64,000 bases of DNA from Heterodera schachtii. Taxonomy: Eukaryota > Nematoda > Chromadorea > Rhabditida > Heteroderidae. Below, one piece after another: positions 23,401 to 37,600 of this stretch. The notes under the pieces were generated by a model. The model made no database searches. It was not told the DNA's origin and saw nothing but the letters and a program-made list of their open reading frames with translations. The stretch spans positions 51,569 to 115,568 of the forward strand of contig SIJG01000046.1 of the NCBI GenBank assembly GCA_023374025.1. Direction: 5' to 3'. A program made the translations under genes and the position numbers. How positions within the stretch are numbered: position 1 is the first letter of the stretch; each line of letters opens with the position of its first letter.

Positions 23401-23922
23401 CTTTAAATCCCTCCCCCCTCCCCACCCTCGCCCATTCCATCTTTTGAGAGTGAAAATTGGGAGCGATGGTCATCGTCGCCGTCGTAGTCGTCGTCGTTCT
23501 CACAAAATCGGGTCAAATTGCCGCCCCGTCCCCCAAGGCGTTGCGCATCATTACGCCCCCTCGGCGGGCGGGGGTGGGGGGGCGCATGGCGTGCGGCATC
23601 ACTTTGCCGATTGTACATGAAATTGGAAATTGGGGGGGGGGGAGGGAGCGAAAGCGAACAATGAAATGTGGCGCGGGGGGAAGGGGGATGAACTTTTCGC
23701 CACCCATCCGATGCTTCAATCGCCGGCGGCCGGCTGGATGCACGCTCGTCTAAAATCACACATTCGGACAGCCGCTTGCACTCTCTTCCTTTCACGCCGG
23801 AGAGAAAATTTGAAAATTAGCTCAATTAGAGAGAGTTAGAGTGAGAGGGAGATAGAGATAGAGGCTGATTTACAAAGTGAGAGTGAGAGAGTGAGTGAGA
23901 GAGAGCGAGAGAGAGAGAGAGC

Positions 23923-23958
<36 letters not shown>

Positions 23959-25530
23959 ATGATGGATAAGAAACAAAAGTAAGTAAGAAGGATAAACGGA
24001 AGGAGAAGCTGTCACTGTTAACTGTAAAGATCAAGAACAATGAATCGAAAGTGCGTTTGAAAGAGTGAAAGAAACCGAGTGATATAGAGACAGAGAGACA
24101 GAGAAAGAGGCGGCAAAGAAAGAGAGAGAGAGAGAACGTGAGGGAGAGAGAGAAGGTTAGGGAGATAGAGAGAGAGAGAGGCGGCAGAGAAAGAGAGAAA
24201 GACATAAACTGTAGAAAGATAAAGCGCCTGAAGCTTTTTAGAAAAATGAGTGAGTGTACTTTTTAAGCTGCTTCACCTTAAGCAGGAGTGTGATTCATAC
24301 TTGAATGGCAAGTACGTACATGAAAATCGGTATAACTGAAGTTGGGAAGAGGCGTTGAAGGAAACCAGCCCTGTCTTAGCGGCTCTCATTAACTTATTAA
24401 TGTCACTTTTTTCCATCCTGCCAACCGCCACTTTCTCCTATTTAGTTGCAACTTTGATGAATGGCATATCCAGCGACAAACTCTCCCTCCCTCCCTCTCT
24501 TCGTGCGGAGGTTGCGCGGCGAACAATGCGTCGCCGCGGCGCAATTCCAATCGGACGTTGGCTGGCTGGCGGATGATCATCCTTCCGCCCTTCCTGCTAC
24601 GGTTGCTGACAGCCGCCGCTGCCCTTCCCTTTCACGCCGGAGGGGAAATTTGTGTGTGCGAAATGTGTACCAAAAGAGAATTTTGGGTGAGAGCGGACGG
24701 CGGATTAAAAGAAGAAGGAGGAAGAGGAGCAGCAGGTCAAGCGTGCTTGTTGTGCGGGGTTCGTCATGTGGAAGAGTTAGGGAGGGGTCAAGCGCGGCGG
24801 AATTGAGGGGCGCCGGGGGGGCAGCGACGGGTGGCAGGCACATTCGGCGGATGAACGCACATCTCCCATCCCCCTCCTCCTCATCCATGCCCCGGGGGCA
24901 TGAATTTGGATTGTATGGGATTTTAAATGGAGGGGATTGAACTCTTTCATCCTTTCTTCTTCCCCTTCCTCTTCCTCGCCCCACCATTCGAGGGGGGGGG
25001 GGGGGGGGGGGGCGTTATGCGAGCGGTGCGCAATTGCACCCCAGCAATCGGCTGGCTGATCACCCTCACCCAGCCGACCCCGTCCGTCCGCCGCGCCTTC
25101 AATGGGAATGCCCGACGAATGCCCGCCGTGTGCGCATGTCCCGCTTCCTCTGCTGCTGCTGACAGCCGCGGCTGGCTGTCCCCCGCCCATCGGCGGGCAG
25201 CAGCAAAAGCAAAATTCGGTCGGTCGTGCGCCGGAGGGCATCCCCACGCCGCACAGCGCAAGAAAAGTGAAGATTCACTCACTCACTCATTCGCATTCAT
25301 TCCATTCGCTGGCTGTTGCTCTCTCCCGTGCCCTCACATCCATCGCGAAGTTTCACCGATCGCCAAAATTTTTGGATTTTGGTGCATCAGCACATCAGGC
25401 ACAACGGCGCCAAAGGGGTCACATCGCTTTAAATCACTATTTTTGTGCCGCTTTTGCTGTGCCACAGTGACAGCTGCCCACTCCAAAGTACGGCACCCGC
25501 CCGCCCTCTCCCACAATCAATCCGTGCTCA
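23401..25530. other. GC-rich island with G/C homopolymers, probable upstream region of the receptor gene
   Basis: GC content rises sharply compared with the AT-rich flanks. Long open frames occur on both strands and in several frames at once, for example 24927-25622 plus and 24777-25247 minus. This is the expected effect of high GC and not evidence for coding. Homopolymer G runs of 9 to about 20 bases lie at 23631 and 24991-25013. A 5' leader exon or promoter of the receptor gene that starts at 28.65 kb could lie here, but I could not place a transcription start. Confidence 0.4.
23824..24225. repeat. GA-rich polypurine tract
   Basis: About 400 bp dominated by GAGAGA with scattered GTGAGA and AAAGAGAGA. 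The minus-strand frame of Ser/Leu repeats here is a translation artefact. Confidence 0.85.
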
Positions 25531-25619
25531 ACCTGCGCAACAACGTCGAAAGTGAATTTAGTAACTTTTATGTAGTACAAATTTCAACTTTGCATTTAAA
25601 ACATAATGCCAAAAACTTT

Positions 25620-28600
25620 TAAATATTATTTGACAGCCGAAGGCGTACAGTGTGCCAAAAACAAAAAGCAATTAGCCTAACTAACACCTGAAATTGTGCC
25701 AAACGGACATCACATATTCACGACAGCAAAAACAAAACGGAGGTAAAAAAATTATGGAATCTCAAATAAAATTTTAAATCATTTTTTTGCACAATGAAAA
25801 TGTATTATCTACATTTATTTTAAATTTTATTTTACGAAATTGGCTTAATCAATTCAAATTCCAAAATGAGGTCCATTCCGAATCAAATTTGGACATTAGT
25901 CACTTTTAATTCATTGGATTGATTTTTAAGGAAACAAAAAAAAATTTTCTCAAAATTTTTTTTGTTTCGGCTAACAATTTTTAATAAGTGGTGAGCAAAT
26001 TATTAATTATATGAGATTAGTACGAATTTTTCTCCATAAAAAAAATTGTTAAAATTTTGAAATTTTTTAAATTTATTCCATGTCAATTGAAAAAATCAAA
26101 TAAAAATTTTATTTCTGCGAAGTAACGTAATATGTTTCTTTAATCATTTTTTTCTCCTTAATTTTTTTAATGATTTTGATGAATAATTTTTTGCCATTTT
26201 TTCTCTAATTTTATTAATGAATTTGGTAATTTTTGCATTTTTTCTCTTAATTTTTTTACCATTTTTTCTCCTTATTTTTTAATGATTTTTCTAATTTTTT
26301 GCCATTTTTTCTCTAATTTTTATTAATGATTTTGATAATTTTTTGCCATTTTTTCACTTGAATTTTTTTACCATTTTTTCTCCTTAATTTTTATTAATGA
26401 TTTTTCTAATTTTTTGTTTTTTTTTCTCTAATTTTTATTAATGAATTTGATAATTTTTTTACCATTTTTTCTCTTTAATTTTTTTAGTAATTTTGATATT
26501 TTTTTTTGCCATTTTTCTAAAAAAATTTCCCCGTCCCCTCCCTTTTTTCTGCTCACTGATTGGCTGCTGTTAATTTCCTTCTTTTTTATGTGTGTATGTG
26601 TTTAACACAACAAATGCGCGAATTTTTTGATGGGAGGTCGGGTGAATGAAATGAGATGAAATGAAATGGGATGGGATGACCTTGATGCCCAATATTTCTT
26701 CTGTTGCTGTTCATCACTTTCAGCAGCAGATGCAATTTTTGGATCACTTTCACCAGCGAACGCACAAAATTTAATCACTTTAAAAAATTTTGGCAACGCA
26801 AAAATTAAATAAATATTTAATATAATTTTCTATTTTCTAAGATATTTTTATTGATATATTTTTTGAAAATTTTTTAATTTACTTTTTTAATTAAAAAATT
26901 TACCACACAAATAAATGAATTATAAACTGTATTTTTGTATTACTAAAGTAATTTTTATTTATAATTTAGCATTAGCCATAATTACTATATCTTTTTTCCA
27001 AACACTTTATGTTATTAAATACCTTTTAGTAATTTGAAAATAATGATAGTTATGAATTTTTAATTTATTTTTCTGTTTAATTGTAAACGAAAATATTTAT
27101 ATAAATTATCATTTTTAAACAACATTAATAATAAAAATAATCATAAAATTAAATTCATTTAAATTATTTCTTTTCGCCCCTTTTTTAAATTCATAAAAAA
27201 TAAAATAATTTCAAAGCATTTTATCATTTTTTGTGCCCACAAATTGTACAATTTTCATCCATCACCACTAATGGGGCTGAAAACTAAAAATTCATTTTTA
27301 TTTATTTTTTATTTTGTGGAGGGCCAAATTTATTTGACCTTGGGGCTGCCCTCCCCGCTGTCCCTCCGCGCCCCGGGCCATGCACAAAATGTGAATTTTG
27401 TTGCTGCTCATTAATTTAAAACGGCCGCGCAAAGTTTGGCGACGGCGGCGGCGCCAAACATTTATTTTTTTTGTATAAGCATAAAAATGTTGCGACGACA
27501 AAATAAATTTTATTTAAGTTGTCATATTATAAAATTTTTCAATTATAAATCGGAAATCAAAAAGAAAAATTGTATTTTTTTCTATAATTTTTTTATAAAA
27601 GTGTAAATTAATTTCAGCAAATATAATATTTAAAATAAAAAATATTATTAAATTTAATTTTTCCAATTTTTTGGTACTTTTATTTATAATATAAATTATT
27701 GATTAAATAAAATCATTTTTAATGAAACGTTTTTTAAATGTAATTTAATTTTGAACACAAATATAATTGATATTACATTACCTAAATATAAACATATCAT
27801 TTTTGTAAATTATTGAAAGTGTTAAGCAAAAAAATTTTCTATTTCTAAAATAAACTTTTTCCGAATGCATGAAAATCCCGTGAAAATTTGCTGGACCAAC
27901 CCTGGGGGGATTTGTACATAGTGCACACATTATTTTACTGGTGGGTTTTCGCGCCAAATCGCCGAAAAATGTGAGGGAGTGAGTGAGTTTTTCAAGGCCT
28001 CCCCCGCCCGAGAAAGGCCATCCCCCGGGGGGAGGGGCGGCTCCCATTATTTCGCCATTCGTTCAGCCCCGCCGCTCACTTTCACTTTTGCAAGAGGCTA
28101 TAAAAACAAAAAAATTGCAAAAAAAAAGCATTTGCAAAATTTCAAAAAATTATTTCCTTGCCTTAAACTGATAAGAATCAAATTGACAATCGAAAATTAA
28201 ATTTTTAAACAATTATTTATTTTCCTATGAATATAAAAGTGTGGTGATTATTAGTGATGCCATTAGGGCGCAAGAGCTTGGTGGCCCAACCTGACCCAAG
28301 GCCATAGAACGACCCGGTTTTTCTTGACCAAACTCGCAAGGTCCTGAGGGAAAAAAAAATAAAATAAAAATTTTCCCACTAATTTTTGTACATCCTCTTT
28401 TGTGGGATATCCGAATGTTATAAATTAAAAAAAAGAATTAAAAATAAATAAAACGTTATACTCAAGGCGTCCATAAGCATTTTCCAAAATAAGAATAACC
28501 AAAATTTTGGGTTTTTCTATCGGCTAAAAATAATAAATTATTTTTAATTTATATTACCGTAATTTTTTTTTGAACCTATTTGACTAGTCCCGTTTCTATG
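25620..28600. other. AT-rich gene-free stretch
   Basis: I see no protein-like frames. Small GC-rich patches occur at 27350-27440 and 27900-28070. A simple 60-bp tandem array occupies 26130-26510. Confidence 0.4.
26130..26515. repeat. AT-rich tandem array, roughly 60-bp unit
   Basis: Repeated phrase CTCTAATTTTTATTAATGAT followed by TTTGATAATTTTTTGCCATT, about six imperfect units. Confidence 0.7.
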
Positions 28601-28653
28601 TCATTTTATCGGTGTCAGTAATTTTTAAAATTTGTTTCAGAACACTGGTGCCA

Positions 28654-31600
28654 ATGTCAGCAACAATAACACTCACTGATCACCAACAACGTCATGCCAA
28701 TCAGCCGCCAATTGGTGCCAACAATTTAAATGCCACTACCATCAGCAACGATGCCGTGTTCCGGCCACCGATCATTGTTGAACATCGTCGTGACACGACT
28801 ACGACCAACGCATCAACTATGGTGCCAAGACCGAAAAGTGCCGACGGAGAAGCAGCTAATGACGACGATGGAATTGCACGTCCAATGCCAATCCGACCAA
28901 TGCACGGCGGCACCAACAGTAACAGACTGTTGGAAGAATTGGTTCGTGAAATAATTTATGGCTGCATTTTATGACACTGATAAGGCCAACAAAAAATCAA
29001 ATTCGTCAATTTGGGTATGTACGGCCTTAAGAAAACCTATTTTTAGAATTTAAAAAAAAATAATTGTTTTCGATAAATCAAAAAACCCAAATTTGATATC
29101 GATACCTAAAACCACGGTATTTTCTCGGTTCGATACAGTATTCACGAGGAGCACCAAGCTCACTAATTAGCCTTAATTCCTTCCGCCCGCCCCCGATGTT
29201 ATCTCGGCTCGACACCGTATTCTCAGTAGCACAAAGACCATTAATTACCCACCCCGTTTCCACCCCATAAAAACCATTATACCCGACCATTCTCTGATCA
29301 TTTTTAAGCGTCATGTGGACTCCGCCACCACTGTTGTGCAGCGCTATTCGCTGCTGTTCTGGCTTCATCAACAGCAACAACAATGCCAAAACCAATTCGC
29401 TTGTATGCCAACAAATTTTCTTGGCACGATAATGCCAACATCAGCAATTTGTGACACCAGCAGTGGGCAACAACAACAGCCCAAGGCATGGCACACCGCG
29501 TACCACCACCACCAACAGCAGGGCGGTGGAAGCGGCGCTACCGGTGGTATTGCGGTAAAAAAGCAGACGGATCAGCTGCACCAACGGCGGGAAGGAGGAG
29601 CAACAGTGACCACGGGACTGAAACGGCCGAGGCAGCGTCGCCCAGCTTGGTACTGTTTATATTACCGTATGATATGCATGTCATTTGGTATTGTTTGTTA
29701 CCGGTATATCCTGGAGACTGTTAATTTTAGTTAATACTATTTTTTGTATATATTTGAACAATATCCCAAAAAACTGTTACTGTACTACAAAAAGGGGCAA
29801 AATTTAACAAAATGTGTTTCCGTTTTTTAAATAAATTAACAATTTGCTTTTAGTTGCCTCACATAAATGTCCTTCTAAAAATTTAGACTTTTTATCAATC
29901 AAAATTTTTAAAATTTCAGCGAATCGACTAACCACGGTGGCGCACCACCAACAGCTGAGCCGATTAAAATGCCAAATAAAAAGCGGTTTATTATAGACGA
30001 AGCCGAGCTGGAATTAAAATATGCTTGGATTCGGCACTATAACGTAATTAAATTTGAATTTTTGTCCTTTTTAAGTAAAAAATAAAAATAATAATCATTT
30101 TATAATGTTTATTATAAATTGACAAATTTCAGCCATTTACAACTCTTGCCGACGGACCTCGGATGGATTGGAACAACAACGATAAAAATAATGAAATTGT
30201 AAGAAATAAAAACTAATTTTAAAATTTAATTTTTTTTAATTTTTTATTTAGTCGTCTGACCCGAACATATGCGCAATTTGCCAAGACCGCGCCAGTGGAC
30301 TTCATTACGGCATTTACACATGCGAGGGGTCAGTTTTTGTTCAGTTTTACCGTATTTCATTGTTTTTGTTTAAATTTTTTTCCATTTTTTATTGCCGACA
30401 TTTCGGATTTTTACCTTTTTTATTGTTTTCACTTTAATTTTTTCTTTCAAATATTCTGCTGTTTCTCTTTAAATTTTTTATATTTTTTTACAGTAATTCT
30501 CTTACCGTTCCTTACAATTTTACCGTAATTCATATCTTTTTCCCGCCCCGTTTTTTTTTTGCCGTATCTTCTTTTCCGCTCCTAATCTCTAGAATTTTCT
30601 ATCTAGCTATTTACTATTTCTACTATATTAATAGCTTAGGTTAACCATTCTTTTTACCATTTTTCAAAATCTTTTCTGTTATAGTACCCAAAACTTTACC
30701 CTGTCTTCATTTTTTCATTACCGTATCCCCTCCCCGTTTTAAAACGTGCTCATCGTCGTTTTCATCCGTCCCACTTTTTGTGTACAAACTTTTTGCTTTC
30801 ATTTGACGTTTCACCCGTCCCAAGGTCATTATTTTCGGCGCCCCTCCGGCACTTTTGCTTCCCGCGCACGCGCAAAACGCAAAAGGCAACAAACAAATTA
30901 TATTTGTACATAATAATAACCTGAACATAAAAATTTGTTTTATAATTATATTTTGATTAAAAAAAGTTAGAAAACTCAAAAAACTGCAATAAAATCTCAG
31001 TACCTCATTTTGAAAATCTTGACTCAGTGAAAATTCAAAAACCACAGAATGAGACTAATTGGTCACTTTGAGAATAAGTTAGATCAATTTTTAAAAATTA
31101 ATGAAATTATTCAATTTAAAAAATGTATATCAAATTTAATTGTCATTTTGGATAATTATAAATAATAGAAATTTTTTAAAACAATCTATTATTTATTATT
31201 TTTTATGCAATGATTGAAAATTTAAAACAAATTGAACGTTTAAATGGTAAATGGAAATTTAAAGTTTCATTTTTATAAATTTTATTTTCTTGAAAAAACA
31301 ATTTTAAATAAAATTTTATTTTTAATACATTTTAAAAAATTAATTTTTCCACTCCATAAAAATGGACGGATTTTCAAAATTTTCAAAATCTGTTCAATAT
31401 TCACTCCTCCACTTCGCCCCCCCCCCCCCAATTTTCGTCCCATTTATTCGTACACCAATTGGCCTTGACCCAAAGACCCATCGCCCTCAATTTCGGTCGG
31501 ATGGGCACACAAAATTTTCAAATGCATTCAATCGCTTTAAAATTTGAAAATCTAAAATATTTTATTATAACAAAATCTTAAAAAATTAATAATAAATATT

Positions 31601-34600
31601 ATGATTAAAAATAAATTAAATTAAATATGATGAAAACTAATTATTTCGCTTCAAAAAATATTTAAAATATTTTAAATCTTTAATAATATATTTTATTTTC
31701 AATAATAAATATTTTTGATAAAAAAATTCAAATAATTTTATTGAAAAAAATATTTTTTTCCGAAAAGTTTTGGTCCTTCTGGCCGCCAGCTGCTCAGATG
31801 TTCCGCGTCCGCGTCCAAATCCTTCTCTTCCCTCGCCTCTTCCCCTCCACAAATCCCATTTATCTTTCTTTTTGTCCCATAAAACCTTTGCCTTAACACA
31901 TTCCATCCAACAAAAATTTTATTTTTTTTACTACAAAATTTTTTCTACTTTTTCCTCTAATTTGACATTTTCTCTTACATGTTCTCTCTCTCCTTTTTCT
32001 CTACCCATCTCTTTTACTACGTTTTTTAATATAAATTTCTCATATTTCCCATTCATTTTTGTTGCTACTTTAATTGGCATTATTTTCTTTCTTCACTCGG
32101 TTTATTTCTTATTTCTTTCACACAATTTTCATCTGCTTCTTTCATTTTCACAATTTCTTTTATTATTCTCTCTCTCTCGCTCTACTCCCTTTCTCTTCTC
32201 ACTCTCTCTCTCCCCTCTCTCTCTTTTCTTACATGTCATTCTCATACACATTTATCGTCTGCATGCCTTTTATCTTTGCTCTCTCTTTTCTCTATCCCTC
32301 TCTTACTTTTTGTCTCCTCTCCCTCTCTTACCTCACTCTCTCTCACACTCTCTCTCTCTCTTTCCTTTTGTTTCCTCTCTTTTTCATAATTTCTTTATCA
32401 TTTTTGTCCTCACTGTTTTCTCTGTCCCCTTTTTATCTCACCCATTTCTCTCTTACTCTGCTCCCACATGATCTCTCAGTTTGGCACTGCCATCCTCTGC
32501 TTCTTCTCTGCTGCTTCTGCTGGTGAATTTTCCATGTGCCGAAAACAACGGCATCCCGGCGGGGGGCTCAAGCAAGGGAAGGCGGGGGGGGGGGGGAAGG
32601 GACTGAGGCTGGCACCGACTGGACGGAACCCCTCCAAAACAGAAGACAAGCAGCAAAAGCAGATGTGAAGCCAATACAAATAGAAACCCCGCAAGAATTG
32701 ATTCTTTATTTTATGTGTTTATCTTTGTGTTACTTCAACAATTTGCCGTTCAATTTTAATTTATGGGGCTTCCGTTTTATAGAAATTTTTAATGAATTTC
32801 CAAAATTTAAAATTGAAATGCCATCATTCTCCTTCCAGAAAAAGGCTAGTTCGCTTTAAAACAATCAATGGTTGGCCTAGATTCCCATTTTTGGAGTTCT
32901 GAAATTACGAATTATATTGGGCGAGAATTACTTTTTCCTGAAAGCAACAATTTTGTCATCCGGAAACCAGCAATGTTAAAAATCTTTTAAATATTTTCTG
33001 GCATAGAAAGTAAAGAAATATTTAAGCTAAATTCAAAATGCCCATTTTTAAAAAATATTCAAAAATTTTGCAAAAATCAAAATATTTTTCATTTTAACCT
33101 AATAAAGCCATCCTCTCCCCCCGTGGCCCATGTCACGGTGGTGGCCAATTGCGTCTGAGGGTCAAAATTCAAAAAGCCCTAATTTTTTAAATTGGTAACT
33201 AAATATCACAGATATTTGGCATTCAATTAAAATATTATTAAGATAGTTGTAAATGATATAAGTGAGATTAAGCAACCCATAAAAAGGAAGCACCAAAAAA
33301 AGCCATATTTTTGCAAATTTTTATTTTTCATTTTTTTTTTGCATCTTTACGAATAAGAGGTTTAGCTTTTGTAAATGAGGTTACCAAGTTTTTTTTTGGC
33401 TTTGATCAAGAAATAAAATAAAGTTTATGGCTTCATACAATTGTCTCAGACGGAGTTGGCCCGCTCCGCGTGCCGTCCCCGGCGGGGCTTGCCGGCACGT
33501 TTAAAAGGGCGTCCGTCCGCCGGTTCTTCAATCGTTGCCGGCCGCCGGGCGGGGGGCGCGGTCGCGCAACCACCGCGTGCCCAGCACCACAAATTTGGGT
33601 CATCTACTGACTGACTGACCCTTCGGACCGAAATGGGGCACTCACTATACCACCAGCACCACGCCGCTTGAAGGCCATTCCCAACATTTGGGGGACAGCA
33701 GACAGTCGTCGCCCCCCCCCCCCCCCCCTCCCCTATCTCTGCTGACCCTTTGCCCCGCGGGGGCATTGTGACCATTCATTCATCATTTGAATGGGGTCGT
33801 TATGCAAATGTAGTACACGTAGTGCACATGCACACACAACATAACGCCAAACATAATTTGTTGCCATTTTAAAAATGCCATTAATAGGTTTTCCCTGTTT
33901 TTTTTTCTTTGTAAATTTTTGCTATTTTTTCTTCTTACGCTTCTGTTTCCGCTAAACTATTGTTTTGCAGAGAGACTTGTCTCGAGTTTCTTATCTCAAA
34001 GCTCGACTCGAGAAATGTCTTGGGTTTTTTGGATCTTGGTTTCGAATCTTGGGAAATTTCGGTCTTGAGCGAAGAATTACTGTGGGCCACCAAAAAGTCA
34101 CTTTCTCGACTTTTTTATTATTAATTTTGTAATTTTTTTTTGTCTTTCCATTTGAATTTGCCATTTCGGCAACGCTTTCCCCAGCACTAATTCTTTTTGT
34201 TGTTGTTTTTTGAATGGCTTATCCTTTTTAATCGCAAATGTTTAATTATTAGGTCAAAAATTATTATATTTTTTCATTTATTTTTTTATTTTTGTGGTAC
34301 TAATTACTACATTTTAACAAATTTGCATTTTAATTTTCAACAATACTTTTCAGCTGCAAAGGCTTCTTCAAGGTCAGTTAAAACATTTTACTGATTTTAA
34401 ATATATAAAATAATTTATAAATTGACGCACACCGAAGCTTAGTCTCAAGAATCGAGATTTTTAATTCCTAAACATTACCGGGATTTTTATTCCTCGACAC
34501 TCAAATTATGGGAGGATTGGCCTAATTAGTTACAAAATCGCGACTTTACTGATAATGCCGGACTATTCTTGAACTGTTAAAAGATTCTCGAATATCTGGA

Positions 34601-37600
34601 AAATTTCACTCAAAAATTCAAATTTACTATAATTTCATGAACTAATTAACTAATTATGTATCTATTAATGTCCATTAATATGATTGTCGAGTAAAATACG
34701 AAAATCCGAGAATTTGACAAATATAAATTGTACTGAATTGGCTAGCACTGAAAATTATCCATCGCTTAGTCGCTAAATTTATATTTTTTAAAGAGAACAG
34801 TGCAAAACAAGCGCATTTACACGTGTTGCGCAGCTGGTAGCAACAATTTTACAGCGAGCAGCACTAATGATGGGGAAAAACAACAGCAACAACAGGCAAA
34901 CAACAAAACTGTGGTGGGCAACTGCCCAATGACCAAAGAGCAAAGAAATCGGTGCCAAATTTAACTAATTAAATTTAACTAATTTGAAATCAAATCGATA
35001 AAAAATTAATAATTATTGCTTTCTAAAATTATAAAAAATTAACTCATTCAAATTTTTTGCTTAAAAATCTGGTAATATTACTGAACTAAAACAACTAAAT
35101 TCTATTTAAATTACTTATAAAATTTTAACTGAAAAATTTGGAATTTATTGATGAAGAAATTTTCAATTATTTGGTTTAAATAATCAAGATCCAAAACTTA
35201 TAATTAAAAACAAATTATAAAAATTTACTATAAATAATTTAATTTGAATAAAAAATACTTAATTCTCAACTAAATTTTTTGCTTAAAAATATGGTAATAT
35301 TACTGAATTAAAAAAAACTAATTCAGGTGCCAATTTTGTCGTTTCCAAAAGTGTCTCAAAGAAGGTATAATTAAAATAAAATCTTTTTTTTTCTCAAGTA
35401 ATTAATTCGTTTTTAAGGAATGGTGCTTGAGGCAGTGCGCGAAGATCGAATGCCCGGGGGCCGTAATGGGTCGGCAATTTACAACATGTACAAAGTGAGT
35501 GTTTTAATTGAAAATTCAATTATTATTATAATCATTTTTTTAATTTGCCTTTTCAAATGGAAATTTTAAATTTAAAGAAAAAAATTTCCCGTTTTCATTT
35601 CTTTCACTCCCAAAAGTTAAATTATAAATCCGCCCCTGTAAAATCTTTCACCAATAAAAAATGGTAATCCTTTGAACTTAAAAAAAACAATTAACTAGCG
35701 GTGCGCCTTTAATTTCCAAAATCCACCCCAATTTCCCCAAATTTCCCCCTCAGGGGATTATGGGGGCGGCTGAAAATCCCGTTCCCCCACCGGACAGGGG
35801 GCTTGGATTTTGGGATGGACGAGGGGGGATGGCGATGGATGCATGCATATCCGCGTCCCGTCCCCCGCCCCCCGTTGTCCTCCATTCGCACAGTTCCGCG
35901 TCTCTTCCCCCTGGGCGGGGGGGGGGGGGGGGTGGTACTCCCAAAAATGGCACCCCTTCCCCCCCCCCCCCTCCCTCAGTGTCCCCCCAAAAAGTCTCTC
36001 TAATTCCGGCTGGCGCGACCCGTCGTCGGTCGGTCGGTCGGTGTTGACCCCATTTTCGGGCGACGGCGGCGGCGGGGTCGGCTGCCAGCAGCAGCACGAC
36101 GACGACGTCGGCGGCAGGGCAGCGCGGCTGGCAGCACTGGTGGGGCGGGAGCGACGGCGACGGGGCGATTTTTATTCCCTGCCCCGCACCAGCCGCCCCC
36201 GGGGGCTCCTAATTTTTGCAGTAGCGCTCTCTGCTCCGTAGGGCTGCTCCTCATTTTTTTGCGGGTGCTTCATGTGCACTTCTTCTTGTCTCTTGAGCAG
36301 GCAGGCAGCAAATAGAGCACATATTCGTTACGCTTGTTTCGCTCATTAAAATTTAAAAAACTAAAAATAATTAAATATTTTTTTCTAAATTACTGAAAAG
36401 TGATCAGATGGATTTTTTGGATTTCTCATTAAAATAGGTAAATGAATTGAAAAGAAAGTGCTTATCACCACAATTATAAGCGTTTTTCTGTTCATAAAAT
36501 TTTTCTTAAATTTAAATTCTCCAACTTTTACAAATTTACGGATATTCGAAAAGGCAAATTTTATTTTTATATTAAATTGATAGATTTGAATAATTTCAAT
36601 GCATATTTGCGATGTTTAAGAAAAAGCCGAGTTTTGTATTTCGTTATGCCAATGACCGGGATGGGCTTCTCGGGAATAATCACTCATTTTCTTCCTATTC
36701 CCGGATATTGAATTGATCACAAATTATTATTTTTTTCACTTTAGCCGGATGTAATCTCGAGAAAAGATCGCTCTTATGTAAAAAAAAACAATAAACACTT
36801 TGTTTTACAGAGGAAGAATAACTGTGTAGGAATGCATTTTCTCTTTTTTTTTTAAATTCATTTTAATTAAATATAATATTTTTTAATTTTTAATTATTTA
36901 ATTTTTTAAGCTGAGACATCGAAAACTGTCCAATTCTTCACCCACAAATTCGCCCAGCATATCGCCAACTTCGTCCAGTCTCGTCAACACATCAACACAT
37001 CGCAAAATGTTCATAATAAATTTTTAAAATTAAATTTACATTTAAATATATTTTTTACAAATTTTTGATGCATTTTTGGTAACATTTTTCTCCAAAAAAT
37101 AGAAATTATTGCGTGCAAAAATGCAGAAATATGATACTATAATAGTGTGCATTGTTAATTTCTCTGAATGCCAGAAGCATTTTAATTTTCATTTTTGACT
37201 ATTCTTTTGCTTCCATTTTTATCATTTTTAGACATTCAATTTTTTGGGTTTTTGAATTCCCAAATTATTTAATTAAAAAATATTTTGATTTAGTAAAGCT
37301 AATTTAAATAGTAAAAAAATATTTTGTTAATTGTAATATTTGAAAAAATTGCAAAAAATGAAAAAAAAAATTCGTTTCCTTGAGTGACAAAAGATATTTT
37401 TTTAATAATTAGTTTTTAATTTAAAAAATATTTTAAAAAAATATAATTTTTTAGCATATGAACACTTTGCCAGCAACCTTTGATGACGACAGATCGCCAA
37501 CAATCGCCACAAAATCGCCTCCTCCCCCCGCCGACTGTTCAAATTCGTCCACTTCCATTTCTTCAACAAAATCATCGCCAACACAACAGCAGACAAATTC

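Noticed and set aside
24461..25622. Several long frames on both strands (up to 231 codons)
   Set aside because: GC-rich sequence is open in many frames; no domains and no splice-supported chain.
28701..29489. Minus-strand frames opposite receptor exons 1 and 2
   Set aside because: The plus strand gives a phase-consistent exon chain leading into the zinc-finger exons.
31770..32526. Open frames of 233 and 150 codons rich in Ser, Phe and Leu
   Set aside because: They are translations of a CT-rich tract inside the 4.0-kb receptor intron; no domain, and both overlap in different frames.
35750..36254. Frames of 84-143 codons on both strands
   Set aside because: GC-rich intronic island with homopolymers; the receptor chain keeps its frame without it.
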